DNA of 64,000 nt, from positions 62,001 to 126,000 of the forward strand of contig NZ_NBXB01000045.1 in NCBI RefSeq assembly GCF_003399635.1, written 5' to 3'. This DNA comes from Subtercola boreus (GTDB lineage Bacteria > Actinomycetota > Actinomycetes > Actinomycetales > Microbacteriaceae). Under the pieces are notes generated by a model. That model made no database searches, had not been told where the DNA came from, and worked only from the letters and a program-made list of their open reading frames with translations. This document shows positions 1 to 7,364 of the stretch, one piece after another; position 1 is the first letter of the stretch; each line of letters begins with the position of its first letter. Both the position numbers and the translations under genes were made by a program.

Positions 1-1
1 C

Positions 2-586
2 GAGCTCTACATCGCATTGTCCGCGGCGGCCGTCGCCTACTCCGTTGACTGGCAGGTCGAGGAACCAGAGCGCGACGTGACCGCTTCGTCCCTGAACGGA
101 TTCAACCCGGAGGCGAACATCGAAGCGGTCTGGTTCGTGACGGAGATGCTGACGAAGTACGTCCAGGCGTCGCTCCCGAACCTCATCGCGAAGGTCGAGG
201 GCGCGATCCGCTCCGTCGAGTACATCGCGAAGGTGCAGACCGCAATGGCGCGGTTCCCGTTCGATGAGGCACCGCAGAGAGTGCACTACGTGCGCTGCCG
301 GACGTGCCAGCACATGACCCTGAACCGTCGACCCCCGCTCGAGTACAACGGCCCCGTCGTCGTCGAGTGCTCGAACGAGGACTGCAAGGCGCTGTGGGAT
401 CCGCGTCTCATCGACTTCGACCTGCAGCTGCTTCGAGTCGAGGTTCAGGAGGCCGCGCTGGCCAACGCCCGCCGGCAGCGCATCGCCGACCGGGACGCAG
501 CCCGTGAGGCGAACAAGCTGCGCCGCCAAGCGGTCAGGGACGCGGAAAAGGCCGCTGAGCTCGAAGCCGCCTCAGTTCCCATCTGA
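2..586 (+). CDS. Phage protein with Cys4 zinc-ribbon-like region (5' end outside window)
   Basis: The reading frame is open from base 2, so the gene very probably starts upstream; TTG at 17 is only the first possible start inside the window. The middle has a CRTC pair followed about 25 residues later by a CSNEDC pair, a four-cysteine arrangement expected to bind zinc. The C-terminus is a charged, Arg/Ala-rich helix that may form a coiled coil. It is the first of a tightly packed rightward phage gene train. I do not recognise the family; a nucleic-acid-binding accessory role is inference. Confidence 0.7.
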   Translation, partial: ELYIALSAAAVAYSVDWQVEEPERDVTASSLNGFNPEANIEAVWFVTEMLTKYVQASLPNLIAKVEGAIRSVEYIAKVQTAMARFPFDEAPQRVHYVRCRTCQHMTLNRRPPLEYNGPVVVECSNEDCKALWDPRLIDFDLQLLRVEVQEAALANARRQRIADRDAAREANKLRRQAVRDAEKAAELEAASVPI

Positions 587-632
587 CCTGAACGATCTAC
601 CTCATTCATCCTCAAGTATCGGAGACACACGC

Positions 633-1799
633 ATGGAAATGATCACGAAGCGACTGTTCAACTGGGCGTCGATCCTCGACCAGAAGACACTCGAGCAGGC
701 CGAGCGCACCTCGCAGATGCCCTTCATCCACCCGCACCTGGCGCTCATGCCCGACGCGCACTTCGGAATGGGTGCGACAGTCGGGTCCGTCATTCCGACG
801 CGCGGCGCCATCATGCCGGCCGCCGTCGGAGTAGACATCGGGTGCGGGATGATCGCGGTCCGCACGCAGCTGACCCTCGACGATCTGCCGCACGATCGGG
901 CAGCGCTCCGCGAGGCGATCGAGCGGGCCATCCCCCTCTCGGCCGGGAGGTACAACGCCCGCGTCTTCGAAACGGCCGCCCCGAAGATAGACGAACTCTC
1001 CAGCATGGCCGATGCGATGGGGTTCGACCCAGCCAGCTACGCCGCCAACTGGAAGCTGCAGCTCGGCACCCTCGGATCCGGCAACCACTTCATCGAGGTA
1101 TCACTCGACGAGGGAGACAACGTCTGGTTGTTCCTGCACTCGGGGTCGCGCGGGATCGGCAACAAGATCGCGCAGAGCCACATCAAGGTCGCTCAGGAGT
1201 ACTGCGCCCGAAACTGGATCAGCCTCCCCGACCGTGACCTCGCGTATCTCGTGGAAGGTACACCCGAGTTCGAGGCGTACATGCTGCAGCTGAACTGGGC
1301 GCAGCGGTTCGCTTTTCTGAACCGTGAGGAGATGATGGACCGCGTCATCCGCCAGTTCTCGGAATGGGTCGGTGTCGACATGCGTGAGCAGGAGCGCATC
1401 AACTGCCACCACAACTACACCGTGCCTGAGGTCTGGGGCGACGACCAGGTGTGGCTGTCGCGGAAGGGCGCGATCGACGCATCGGCCGGTGTGCCCGGGT
1501 TGATCCCCGGCTCGATGGGAACCGCCTCTTACATCGTCACGGGCAAGGGAAACAGGCTCGCCCTGAACTCATCCCCGCACGGTGCCGGCCGGGAGTACTC
1601 GCGCACGGCCGCCCGGAAGACCTTCACCCGCGAGCAGCTCGACGTCGCGATGGAGGGCATCGAGTGGCGCCACACTGACGCGTTCCTCGACGAGATCCCG
1701 CAGGCGTACAAGCCCATCGACGTCGTCATGGCAGATGCAGCTGACCTGGTTGAGATCCGGCACACGCTGCGCCAGATTATCAATGTGAAGGGCGACTGA
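633..1799 (+). CDS. rtcB: RtcB-family RNA ligase (3'-phosphate/cyclic phosphate to 5'-OH)
   Basis: 388 residues. RtcB joins RNA 2',3'-cyclic-phosphate or 3'-phosphate ends to 5'-OH ends using GTP and Mn2+, repairing tRNAs cut by ribotoxins. The full active-site set is visible: DIGCGM at 68-73 (metal Asp68, Cys71), GSGNHFIE at 148-155, HSGSRG at 169-174, His259/His260, PGSMGT at 292-297 and SPHGAGR at 314-320, whose His316 should carry the GMP. ATG 633 follows GGAG at 621-624; upstream in-frame ATGs overlap the previous gene. Phage location suggests repair of host-cleaved tRNA during infection (inference). A phage tRNA-Trp and an RNase AS-like gene are nearby. Confidence 0.93.
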   Translation: MEMITKRLFNWASILDQKTLEQAERTSQMPFIHPHLALMPDAHFGMGATVGSVIPTRGAIMPAAVGVDIGCGMIAVRTQLTLDDLPHDRAALREAIERAIPLSAGRYNARVFETAAPKIDELSSMADAMGFDPASYAANWKLQLGTLGSGNHFIEVSLDEGDNVWLFLHSGSRGIGNKIAQSHIKVAQEYCARNWISLPDRDLAYLVEGTPEFEAYMLQLNWAQRFAFLNREEMMDRVIRQFSEWVGVDMREQERINCHHNYTVPEVWGDDQVWLSRKGAIDASAGVPGLIPGSMGTASYIVTGKGNRLALNSSPHGAGREYSRTAARKTFTREQLDVAMEGIEWRHTDAFLDEIPQAYKPIDVVMADAADLVEIRHTLRQIINVKGD

Positions 1800-1801
1800 T
1801 C

Positions 1802-2470
1802 ATGTGGCCCGACAACATGGCGGTCGGCCCGATCCGGGAGTGGCCGGGGCAGCTGACCGATTCCGTCAACCGGCGGCCGTCGCCGTTCACCCGCAACGTG
1901 CGCGAGGAGGGAGAGTCGTGGACGCAGAAGCGCGCCGTTCCGTTCTCCGACACGCTCGCCCTACTGGACCGCGAGCTTGAGTTCCTGGGCGCGGCCGACA
2001 CCGAGCTGTTGCTTGCGATCCCGCCGCAGAAGTTCCGCCTCGACGGCAAGCCGTACGCCGACGCGAAAGCAGAGCACCCAGGCGTCATCCTCTCCTTCCG
2101 GACGAAGCTGGGCGCGCTGTCCTACCCCTGCGACACGTTCACGACATGGCAGGACAACCTCCGGGCCATCGCGCTGGCGCTCGAAGCACTGCGGAAGGTC
2201 GACCGGTACGGCGTGACGAAGCACGGCGAGCAGTACCGCGGATTCATGGCGATCGAGAGCGGCAGAGCCATGCCTGCGGGGTTCTCAGGCAAGAGCGATG
2301 CTTGGGCGTTCATCAAGAGGTCAGGTGGGTACGACCCAGACGAGACGCCGACGAAGCGTCTCATTCGCGACGCACTTCGTAAGACCCACCCTGACCATGG
2401 CGGCGAATCGGCCGACTTCCAACGGGTGACGGCCGCCGAACAGTACCTCAAGCAGAACGGATACCTCTGA
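1802..2470 (+). CDS. J-domain (DnaJ-like) phage protein
   Basis: 222 residues. The C-terminal third carries RKTHPDHGGE with the HPD tripeptide at 196-198, followed by a helix ending QYLKQNG. This is the J-domain signature that stimulates Hsp70 (DnaK) ATPase. The first 150 residues are not recognisable and hold no zinc-finger or G/F region, so it is a type III (J-domain only) protein. It starts 2 bases after the rtcB stop and its own stop overlaps the next start (TGATG). Recruiting host DnaK for phage assembly or replication is inference. Confidence 0.75.
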   Translation: MWPDNMAVGPIREWPGQLTDSVNRRPSPFTRNVREEGESWTQKRAVPFSDTLALLDRELEFLGAADTELLLAIPPQKFRLDGKPYADAKAEHPGVILSFRTKLGALSYPCDTFTTWQDNLRAIALALEALRKVDRYGVTKHGEQYRGFMAIESGRAMPAGFSGKSDAWAFIKRSGGYDPDETPTKRLIRDALRKTHPDHGGESADFQRVTAAEQYLKQNGYL

Positions 2471-3306
2471 TGCGCATCCACCGATTCTCCATCGACGAGA
2501 ACGAACGCCGTACGAAGGCCGGTGTCCTGCACCACATGCGCCGGTTCATCACGGTGTGGCGCGGCACCGAGGCGGACGAGAACAAGCCCGACTTCAACGA
2601 GCGGAAGGCGAAGCTGTTCGCAGGCCACCTTGAGACGATTCTCCGGAAGCCGCAGCTTGAGGCGAGTATGCGGTTCCACGTCGGGACTGCCGCCAGCGAG
2701 ACGCCTTTCGACGGGCACTTGACGATCCTCGGATCCGGGTTCTTCTGGGGCATCGAGAACGGCCGGAAGCTCGCCGACTGGATCACTCGCGAGAAGGCCC
2801 ACAAGTGGGGGGGCCGCGATCTGTCCCTGCGAATCTTCGGCGAGAGCGGGTCGTGCCTGTACTGGTCGCTCTGGACGCATCCGGATCGGCAGGAGAGAGA
2901 CGAGTTCGCGAAGTGGCGCGAGGGATCTGCCCGCCTCAACGCGCTCGACCGGATCTACGGGAGCCGGACCTACACGTACGAGCGCGGCGCGTGGGCGCTC
3001 ATCGCGATCGACCTTCCGGAAGGCGTCTACTCCGCGCGGGTGACGATAACTGAGCAGTCGTACGGCCGCCCGAAGTCGAAGCGGCCCGTGAAGTCGACTG
3101 TGCTTGAGGTCGACTCTCCGCAGGGCATCCCGGACCACTACGACCCTTCGGGCGGGTGGAAAGGAGACCGCGTGCACGGGTTCTCGGTCCCGTTCCGGAA
3201 GGTCCGTGACGACTGGGAATTCGACGCGGTCAACGCGGTGAAGGCCTACATCTACCGGGAGCGCGCCCGCACCGGATTCCGCGAGGCGCAGGCGGTCGAC
3301 GCATGA
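2470..3306 (+). CDS. Hypothetical phage protein
   Basis: 278 residues, no recognised domain. The protein is soluble and rich in aromatic residues and Arg, with no signal peptide or membrane segment. It starts in a TGATG overlap with the J-domain gene and ends in an ATGA overlap with the next gene, so it is part of one translationally coupled early operon. Function unknown. Confidence 0.8.
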   Translation: MRIHRFSIDENERRTKAGVLHHMRRFITVWRGTEADENKPDFNERKAKLFAGHLETILRKPQLEASMRFHVGTAASETPFDGHLTILGSGFFWGIENGRKLADWITREKAHKWGGRDLSLRIFGESGSCLYWSLWTHPDRQERDEFAKWREGSARLNALDRIYGSRTYTYERGAWALIAIDLPEGVYSARVTITEQSYGRPKSKRPVKSTVLEVDSPQGIPDHYDPSGGWKGDRVHGFSVPFRKVRDDWEFDAVNAVKAYIYRERARTGFREAQAVDA

Positions 3307-3812
3307 GCGGCATCGCCCACATTCTTCGCCCGCTGCAGGGCAGTTCACTGTCTCCTGCTGAAGCCGACGAGATCATTGCACTCGTCAAGTCGCGCGTCCG
3401 CCTCCTCCCGGCGGAAACGTTCCAGGTGACCGTCACAGTCAGCTCGGATGATCTGCTCGACGTGCTTGCCTGGCACGAAGGCGACGCCGGCGGATGGGTC
3501 GCTCACGAGTTCACCGGCAACAACAAGCAGTGGCTGGCAAGGTACGACGCGTTTGTCGGGGCCAATCGGGACGACTGCTGGCACCTCATGCCGCCGTCGC
3601 TGCAGTGGGCGGTTCACGAGTTCGAGAACCGCGGGGCCGGTCCTCTGCGTGGCGCCCTCGACACGATGAGCGTTCGCTGCAGGCCCCTCACGGACGCACC
3701 GGTCGTTGTCCGGTGCGGGGCCATCGACCCTGACGAAGGTGCGTGCATCGTCGAGTCGGACCCGAGAGGCATCCATCCGGGAGAGCACTTCTACTCGATG
3801 GCAAAGATCTGA
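3303..3812 (+). CDS. Hypothetical phage protein
   Basis: 169 residues with a start overlapping the previous stop (ATGA) and a stop overlapping the next start (TGATG). The sequence is acidic and Trp/His-rich and shows no motif I can name. It is kept because of tight coupling on both sides and codon use matching its neighbours. Confidence 0.78.
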   Translation: MSGIAHILRPLQGSSLSPAEADEIIALVKSRVRLLPAETFQVTVTVSSDDLLDVLAWHEGDAGGWVAHEFTGNNKQWLARYDAFVGANRDDCWHLMPPSLQWAVHEFENRGAGPLRGALDTMSVRCRPLTDAPVVVRCGAIDPDEGACIVESDPRGIHPGEHFYSMAKI

Positions 3813-4177
3813 TGGCCGTCTACGTCGACAACATGAACGCGAAGGCCGACGTGCCGAACGGCGCCAAGGTCGTCCGAGGTGTCTGGTGCCACATGACCGC
3901 GGACACCTCCGAGGAGCTGCTCGTGATGGCCGACAAGATCGGCATGCGGCGTAGCTGGGTCCAGTACCCGGGGACGTGGAAGGAACACTTCGACGTCACC
4001 CTCAGCAAGCGAAAGCTCGCGGTCTCCGCCGGCGCGCTCGAGGTTTCCATGCGCGACGGCGTCATAGCCAGCCGTCAGCGATGGGAAGCTGCCCACCCCG
4101 AAGCATCCCGCGGTCTCATCGCACGCCTGACCATTCACGACGAGGCGCAGATCCTCGACCCATCCACCCCAACCTAA
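3812..4177 (+). CDS. DUF4031 family protein
   Basis: 121 residues. The N-terminus MAVYVDNMNA, the WCHMTADTSEEL segment and a later HFDVTLSKR segment match the DUF4031 family, a small domain frequent in actinobacterial genomes and phages; its biochemical role is unknown. ATG 3812 is chosen over longer in-frame starts because it forms a TGATG overlap and gives the conserved family N-terminus. The C-terminal 30 residues may be an extra tail. Confidence 0.8.
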   Translation: MAVYVDNMNAKADVPNGAKVVRGVWCHMTADTSEELLVMADKIGMRRSWVQYPGTWKEHFDVTLSKRKLAVSAGALEVSMRDGVIASRQRWEAAHPEASRGLIARLTIHDEAQILDPSTPT

Positions 4178-4188
4178 AGCAGCACATC

Positions 4189-4605
4189 ATGAAGCTCCGA
4201 ACCAAGATCGCCGCCCTTGTTCTCGCCGCGGGGCTCGCCGCCGCCGGCCTGACAGCGTGCGCATCCGACGCCGCAACGGTGAGCAAGAACCTCTCGACCG
4301 AGGCTGAGCAGTTCCGCATCGAGCGGACCATCGTCTTCTACAACGGCATCACGAACACCTACATCGCGACCGTCAAGGGCCGTTGCTCGGTGGACCAGGC
4401 CGAGAACCTCGAAAGCGGCACGCTCGCGGTGACGTGCAAGATCGGCGACGACCAGTACATCAAGGACTTCCTCGGCCCGTCCGACAACGTGACCTGGTTC
4501 TCGCTGCAGGAGAAGCCCGTCGACGTGTCGGTGTACCACTACGAGGTCTTGTTCAAGCCGGAGGCGGTCATCCCCGACCTCCGCGTCGAAACCGGGCAGC
4601 AGTGA
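4189..4605 (+). CDS. Phage beta-sandwich lipoprotein
   Basis: 138 residues. A basic N-terminus (MKLRTK), a hydrophobic helix and the lipobox LTAC (Cys24) mark an exported lipoprotein. The mature part (VSKNLSTEAEQF, NGITNTYI, DDQYIKDF, SDNVTWF) matches a small lipoprotein family widespread in actinobacteriophages. Its surface location in a prophage fits a role in superinfection exclusion or envelope modification, but that is inference. The stop overlaps the GTG start of the next gene. Confidence 0.8.
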   Translation: MKLRTKIAALVLAAGLAAAGLTACASDAATVSKNLSTEAEQFRIERTIVFYNGITNTYIATVKGRCSVDQAENLESGTLAVTCKIGDDQYIKDFLGPSDNVTWFSLQEKPVDVSVYHYEVLFKPEAVIPDLRVETGQQ

Positions 4606-5117
4606 GCGTCGCGCCGGACGCCGTGTACGCCGAGGTCGACCGAATCCTCGTCATCCTCGAACACCCCATCGAGGTCGAGCGGGCCCGGCAGATCAGCGAA
4701 GAGGGATACACCGCAGAGAGCGACATCGGAATGGCGGACGAGCTGCGCTTCGCGAGCCGCTGCTACCGGTACCAAGCGGCCACGCTTCTCCTCGCCGGGC
4801 CCGTGCTCACTCTCGCTCCCCCGTCGTGGCCATGGGATCCTGCCTACTGGAAACCCACGGCCGACGTCGACGGGAACCTGGTGAAGGCGGGCGCTCTCGT
4901 TCTCGCTGCCCAAGATGAGGAGAAAGCTCTCCTCGAGAGGTTGCGCGCCCGCCAATCCCCAGCCGTCGCAAAGATCCCCATCTCCACGGAGCATTGGCAC
5001 CACATCGTCGAGCGTCCTGCCGAACCTGACGAACCCGACGCGCCGGAGAAGAAGCCCGCTGTCGTCTGTCAGACGTGCTGGCTTGAGAAGCCGTGCGCGT
5101 GCCAGGACGGCCAGTGA
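4602..5117 (+). CDS. Hypothetical phage protein with C-terminal Cys cluster
   Basis: 171 residues starting at GTG 4602 in a GTGA overlap. The N-terminal half is helical and ends in a moderately hydrophobic stretch (AATLLLAGPVLTLAPP). The C-terminus is Pro/Glu-rich and finishes with CQTCWLEKPCAC, five closely spaced cysteines that could bind zinc. Coupled to the next gene through TGATG. Function not recognised. Confidence 0.72.
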   Translation: MSVAPDAVYAEVDRILVILEHPIEVERARQISEEGYTAESDIGMADELRFASRCYRYQAATLLLAGPVLTLAPPSWPWDPAYWKPTADVDGNLVKAGALVLAAQDEEKALLERLRARQSPAVAKIPISTEHWHHIVERPAEPDEPDAPEKKPAVVCQTCWLEKPCACQDGQ

Positions 5118-5515
5118 TGAGCGACTTGCGCAGAAGCTACAGTGGCACCTTCATCACGGACGGTAGCCGCGGGATTATGGTGCATCGGATCAACGGCGTA
5201 GACACGATTTCACCCGGCGTCACCGTCGAGATGCTGGCCGCGTTCTTCCTCGACCACCTCGAAGCTGACCGCGCGGCGTCTCGCGCCGCTCAGGAGGCGG
5301 AGGACGCGAAGGACCTGTACACGATCGAAGAACTGGATGCGCTGCCGCCGGACACGGTGATTCGTACGGCAGAGAGGCAGGTCTACGAGAAGTCGGAAAC
5401 CACCTCTTCATGGCTGGGCACCTATGACGGCTACACGACAACACCCGAGCTCACAGACGCTCTCCCGGCCCATGTCCTGTTCACCCCACCTCAGGGCGGG
5501 GAAGATCGTGGCTGA
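5117..5515 (+). CDS. Hypothetical phage protein
   Basis: 132 residues with a start in a TGATG overlap. An N-terminal beta-rich part is followed by an acidic helical segment (DHLEADRAASRAAQEAEDAKD) and a motif like IEELDALPPDTVIRT, which recurs in small phage proteins of unknown role. No catalytic motif seen. Confidence 0.72.
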   Translation: MSDLRRSYSGTFITDGSRGIMVHRINGVDTISPGVTVEMLAAFFLDHLEADRAASRAAQEAEDAKDLYTIEELDALPPDTVIRTAERQVYEKSETTSSWLGTYDGYTTTPELTDALPAHVLFTPPQGGEDRG

Positions 5516-5666
5516 TGAATACGGCGAGTCGATCCTCGATGACCTGAAGCGCACCGAAGCTATCAGCCCAGGCAGCCCTGTTGGCGGGTTCTGTCACCGG
5601 CTGATTGCGCGGATCCTCAGGGCTCGCCACCCCCTCACCCCACCCAAGGACGGAGAGCAGCGATGA
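5508..5666 (+). CDS. Small hypothetical phage protein (52 aa)
   Basis: Starts at GTG 5508, overlapping the previous gene by 8 bases, and its stop overlaps the next ATG. An acidic N-terminus (MADEYGESILDDLKR) is followed by a basic segment. The tight packing is the main evidence. Confidence 0.55.
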   Translation: MADEYGESILDDLKRTEAISPGSPVGGFCHRLIARILRARHPLTPPKDGEQR

Positions 5667-5983
5667 CCGACCCGCAGATGACCGACGAATCGAAAGCACG
5701 AGACCTCACCGAACTCCTCGCGGGCAAAGAGCTACAGCGCATGGCTCTGGCCGTGCCGCAGGATCTCTTTGACGCGGAGTACGCAGACGCCGGACCGCTC
5801 GAGCGCGCAGTCGCTGACGACGGGTTGAAGCGCGGAATGATCCTCCTCACTCCATCGAAGGACGGAGCATGCGAGTCGTGCGGGAACACGGGTGTCGTCG
5901 GCTCGCCGCCTGATGCCTACATGGATTGCCCCGCGTGTTCGGGCACCGACAACTCCGACGACCGAACCGACGACCGGCCATGA
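5663..5983 (+). CDS. Small phage protein with CxxC-type zinc motif
   Basis: 106 residues. The C-terminal half has CESCGNTG followed by CPACSGT, a DnaJ-like or zinc-ribbon pair of knuckles. The N-terminus is acidic and helical. Start in an ATGA overlap. No enzyme motif. Confidence 0.7.
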   Translation: MTDPQMTDESKARDLTELLAGKELQRMALAVPQDLFDAEYADAGPLERAVADDGLKRGMILLTPSKDGACESCGNTGVVGSPPDAYMDCPACSGTDNSDDRTDDRP

Positions 5984-5999
5984 GGGACGGAGAGCAGCG

Positions 6000-6197
6000 A
6001 TGAACAAGATCACGGATGAGCCGGTGCTTCTGTTCGAGGAGTCTGACCTGATCACCCCCTGCCAGGGTGACCGCCAACCGGACAAGGCAGCGTGCTCGAC
6101 CGGCAAGCCACACCTTTGGTGCGCTCCTTGCTCGCGGGCTCGGTTGCCGTACTGGCCTCCGTTCGCCCCCACCTCTACCCAAGGAGAAGAACGATGA
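6000..6197 (+). CDS. Small phage protein (65 aa), Cys-containing
   Basis: ATG 6000 follows GGAGAG at 5989-5994. The 65-residue product contains one CAPC pair plus two further cysteines. It sits between two equally small Cys-rich genes. Its last codons overlap the start of the next, probably frameshifted, gene. Confidence 0.55.
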   Translation: MNKITDEPVLLFEESDLITPCQGDRQPDKAACSTGKPHLWCAPCSRARLPYWPPFAPTSTQGEER

Positions 6198-6399
6198 GCG
6201 AGGGTCCGATCAGCGGTGGCGGGACGGCGCCAAGGTCGAAGCTCCCGCGACGGTCACGGCCACCACCCTGCACCTGTTCCTCGGGAGCGCCGCATACTGC
6301 GGTCTCCGCCGGGTCTCGGGGGTCAACTTCATCTCGTTCGTGACATGCGCAGACTGCCTCGCCGCCTGGCGGGCCGACAACCCTGAGGAGAAGAAATGA
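6194..6399 (+). pseudogene. Small Cys-rich phage gene with 1-nt frameshift
   Basis: A good start (AAGGAG at 6181-6186, ATG 6194) opens a frame whose product becomes unnatural after about nine residues. Meanwhile the -1 frame reads convincingly to a TGA at 6397-6399 (TTLHLFLGSAAYCGL, then VTCADCLAAW). Adding a single G to the GGG run at 6221-6223 would fuse the two into one protein of about 68 residues. Either the gene is broken or the base call in a homopolymer is wrong. Confidence 0.55.
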
Positions 6400-7034
6400 A
6401 GTACTTCTACGACACCGAATTCCTCGAAGATGGTCGCACCGTCGACCTCATCAGCATCGGGATCGTTCGCGAAGACGGAGCGACCTACTATGCGGTGAGC
6501 ACCGACGCGAACTGGAAGGCAATCACTGCCGACCCGTGGCTACAAGCCAACGTCATCCCGCATCTCGGCTACAGAAGCCCAGACCAGCGCATCGGGGAGC
6601 AGGCTGCGCACTGGAAGTCGCGGCAGCAGATCGCACTCGAGGTCCACGCGTTTCTCACGGAGCACGGCGAGCCGGAGCTTTGGGCGTGGTACGCGGCCTA
6701 CGACCACGTCGTGCTGTCTCAGCTGTGGGGGCGAATGATCGATCTCCCCGCCGGCTTGCCGATGTTCACCAACGACCTCAAGCAAGTCGTAGGGACGAAG
6801 GGACTCCCGGGACTCCCTGAGCAGACGGCGGATGAGCACAACGCTCTCGCCGACGCACAGCACCTGAAGCGAATGCATGACTACGTATTCAGTGCGGCAG
6901 TGCGGACCGACATCGTGAGCGAGGACGCCGGCAGCTCGATCTGGCAGGTAATCGCGACAGCTCGCGAGTCAGACGTTTCGACCAACGAAATCGTCGCTCG
7001 AATCATCCGAGAAGGGTGGCGCCCACGTGCCTGA
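6396..7034 (+). CDS. RNase AS-like 3'-5' exoribonuclease (DEDDh fold)
   Basis: 212 residues. The first 165 match the mycobacterial RNase AS family, which removes adenylate-rich 3' tails from RNA. MKYFYDTEFLEDG gives Asp6 and Glu8, WYAAYDHVVLSQLWG gives Asp103, and DEHNALADA gives His148 and Asp153, the DEDDh set. Roughly 45 extra C-terminal residues (to EIVARIIREGWRPRA) are not typical and look like a helical add-on. ATG overlaps the preceding stop. A phage copy could shape host or phage mRNA turnover, or trim tRNA ends before RtcB repair (inference). Confidence 0.85.
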   Translation: MKYFYDTEFLEDGRTVDLISIGIVREDGATYYAVSTDANWKAITADPWLQANVIPHLGYRSPDQRIGEQAAHWKSRQQIALEVHAFLTEHGEPELWAWYAAYDHVVLSQLWGRMIDLPAGLPMFTNDLKQVVGTKGLPGLPEQTADEHNALADAQHLKRMHDYVFSAAVRTDIVSEDAGSSIWQVIATARESDVSTNEIVARIIREGWRPRA

Positions 7035-7137
7035 CGCCTGGCACTGCCGATACTGCGACAAGCCGTTCGTCGTCCCGTCGCTCGTGCGCGACCACGAGAA
7101 GACCGATCACCCCTACCCCCTGAAGGAGTCCGCGTGA
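7027..7137 (+). CDS. C2H2 zinc-finger microprotein (36 aa)
   Basis: GTG 7027 opens a 36-residue frame coupled on both sides: it overlaps the RNase AS gene by 8 bases and ends in a GTGA overlap with the next gene. Nearly the whole protein is one finger: CRYC, 12 residues, then HEKTDH, a C-x2-C-x12-H-x4-H pattern. Single C2H2 microproteins of this kind occur in actinophages and are likely DNA- or RNA-binding; the target is unknown. Confidence 0.65.
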   Translation: MPDAWHCRYCDKPFVVPSLVRDHEKTDHPYPLKESA

Positions 7138-7358
7138 CCGACCAGCCCGCCTTCCCCAACGACCCCGTGACCGCGACCGTCGCCGCCGCCGCCCTGCTCA
7201 CCGGCTACTCAAAGTCGCGGATCTACAAGATGATCACCGAACACATCCTCGATGCGGACCTTTCGACCGAGGGGCGCGTCGTGCGCATGAAGCAGCTGCG
7301 GCGCGTACAGGCCGGAATGATCCGAGGCCGACCCGTTGGCTCATCGAAACATTCCTGA
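7134..7358 (+). CDS. Small HTH DNA-binding protein, excisionase/MerR-like
   Basis: 74 residues. The core (VAAAALLTGYSKSRIYKMI, then a basic KQLRRVQ segment) looks like the helix-turn-helix of excisionase-type or terminase-small-like proteins. It ends the early rightward train 7 bases before a convergent cargo gene. GTG start in GTGA overlap. A role as late regulator or recombination directionality factor cannot be separated from sequence. Confidence 0.6.
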   Translation: MTDQPAFPNDPVTATVAAAALLTGYSKSRIYKMITEHILDADLSTEGRVVRMKQLRRVQAGMIRGRPVGSSKHS

Positions 7359-7364
7359 CCTTCG

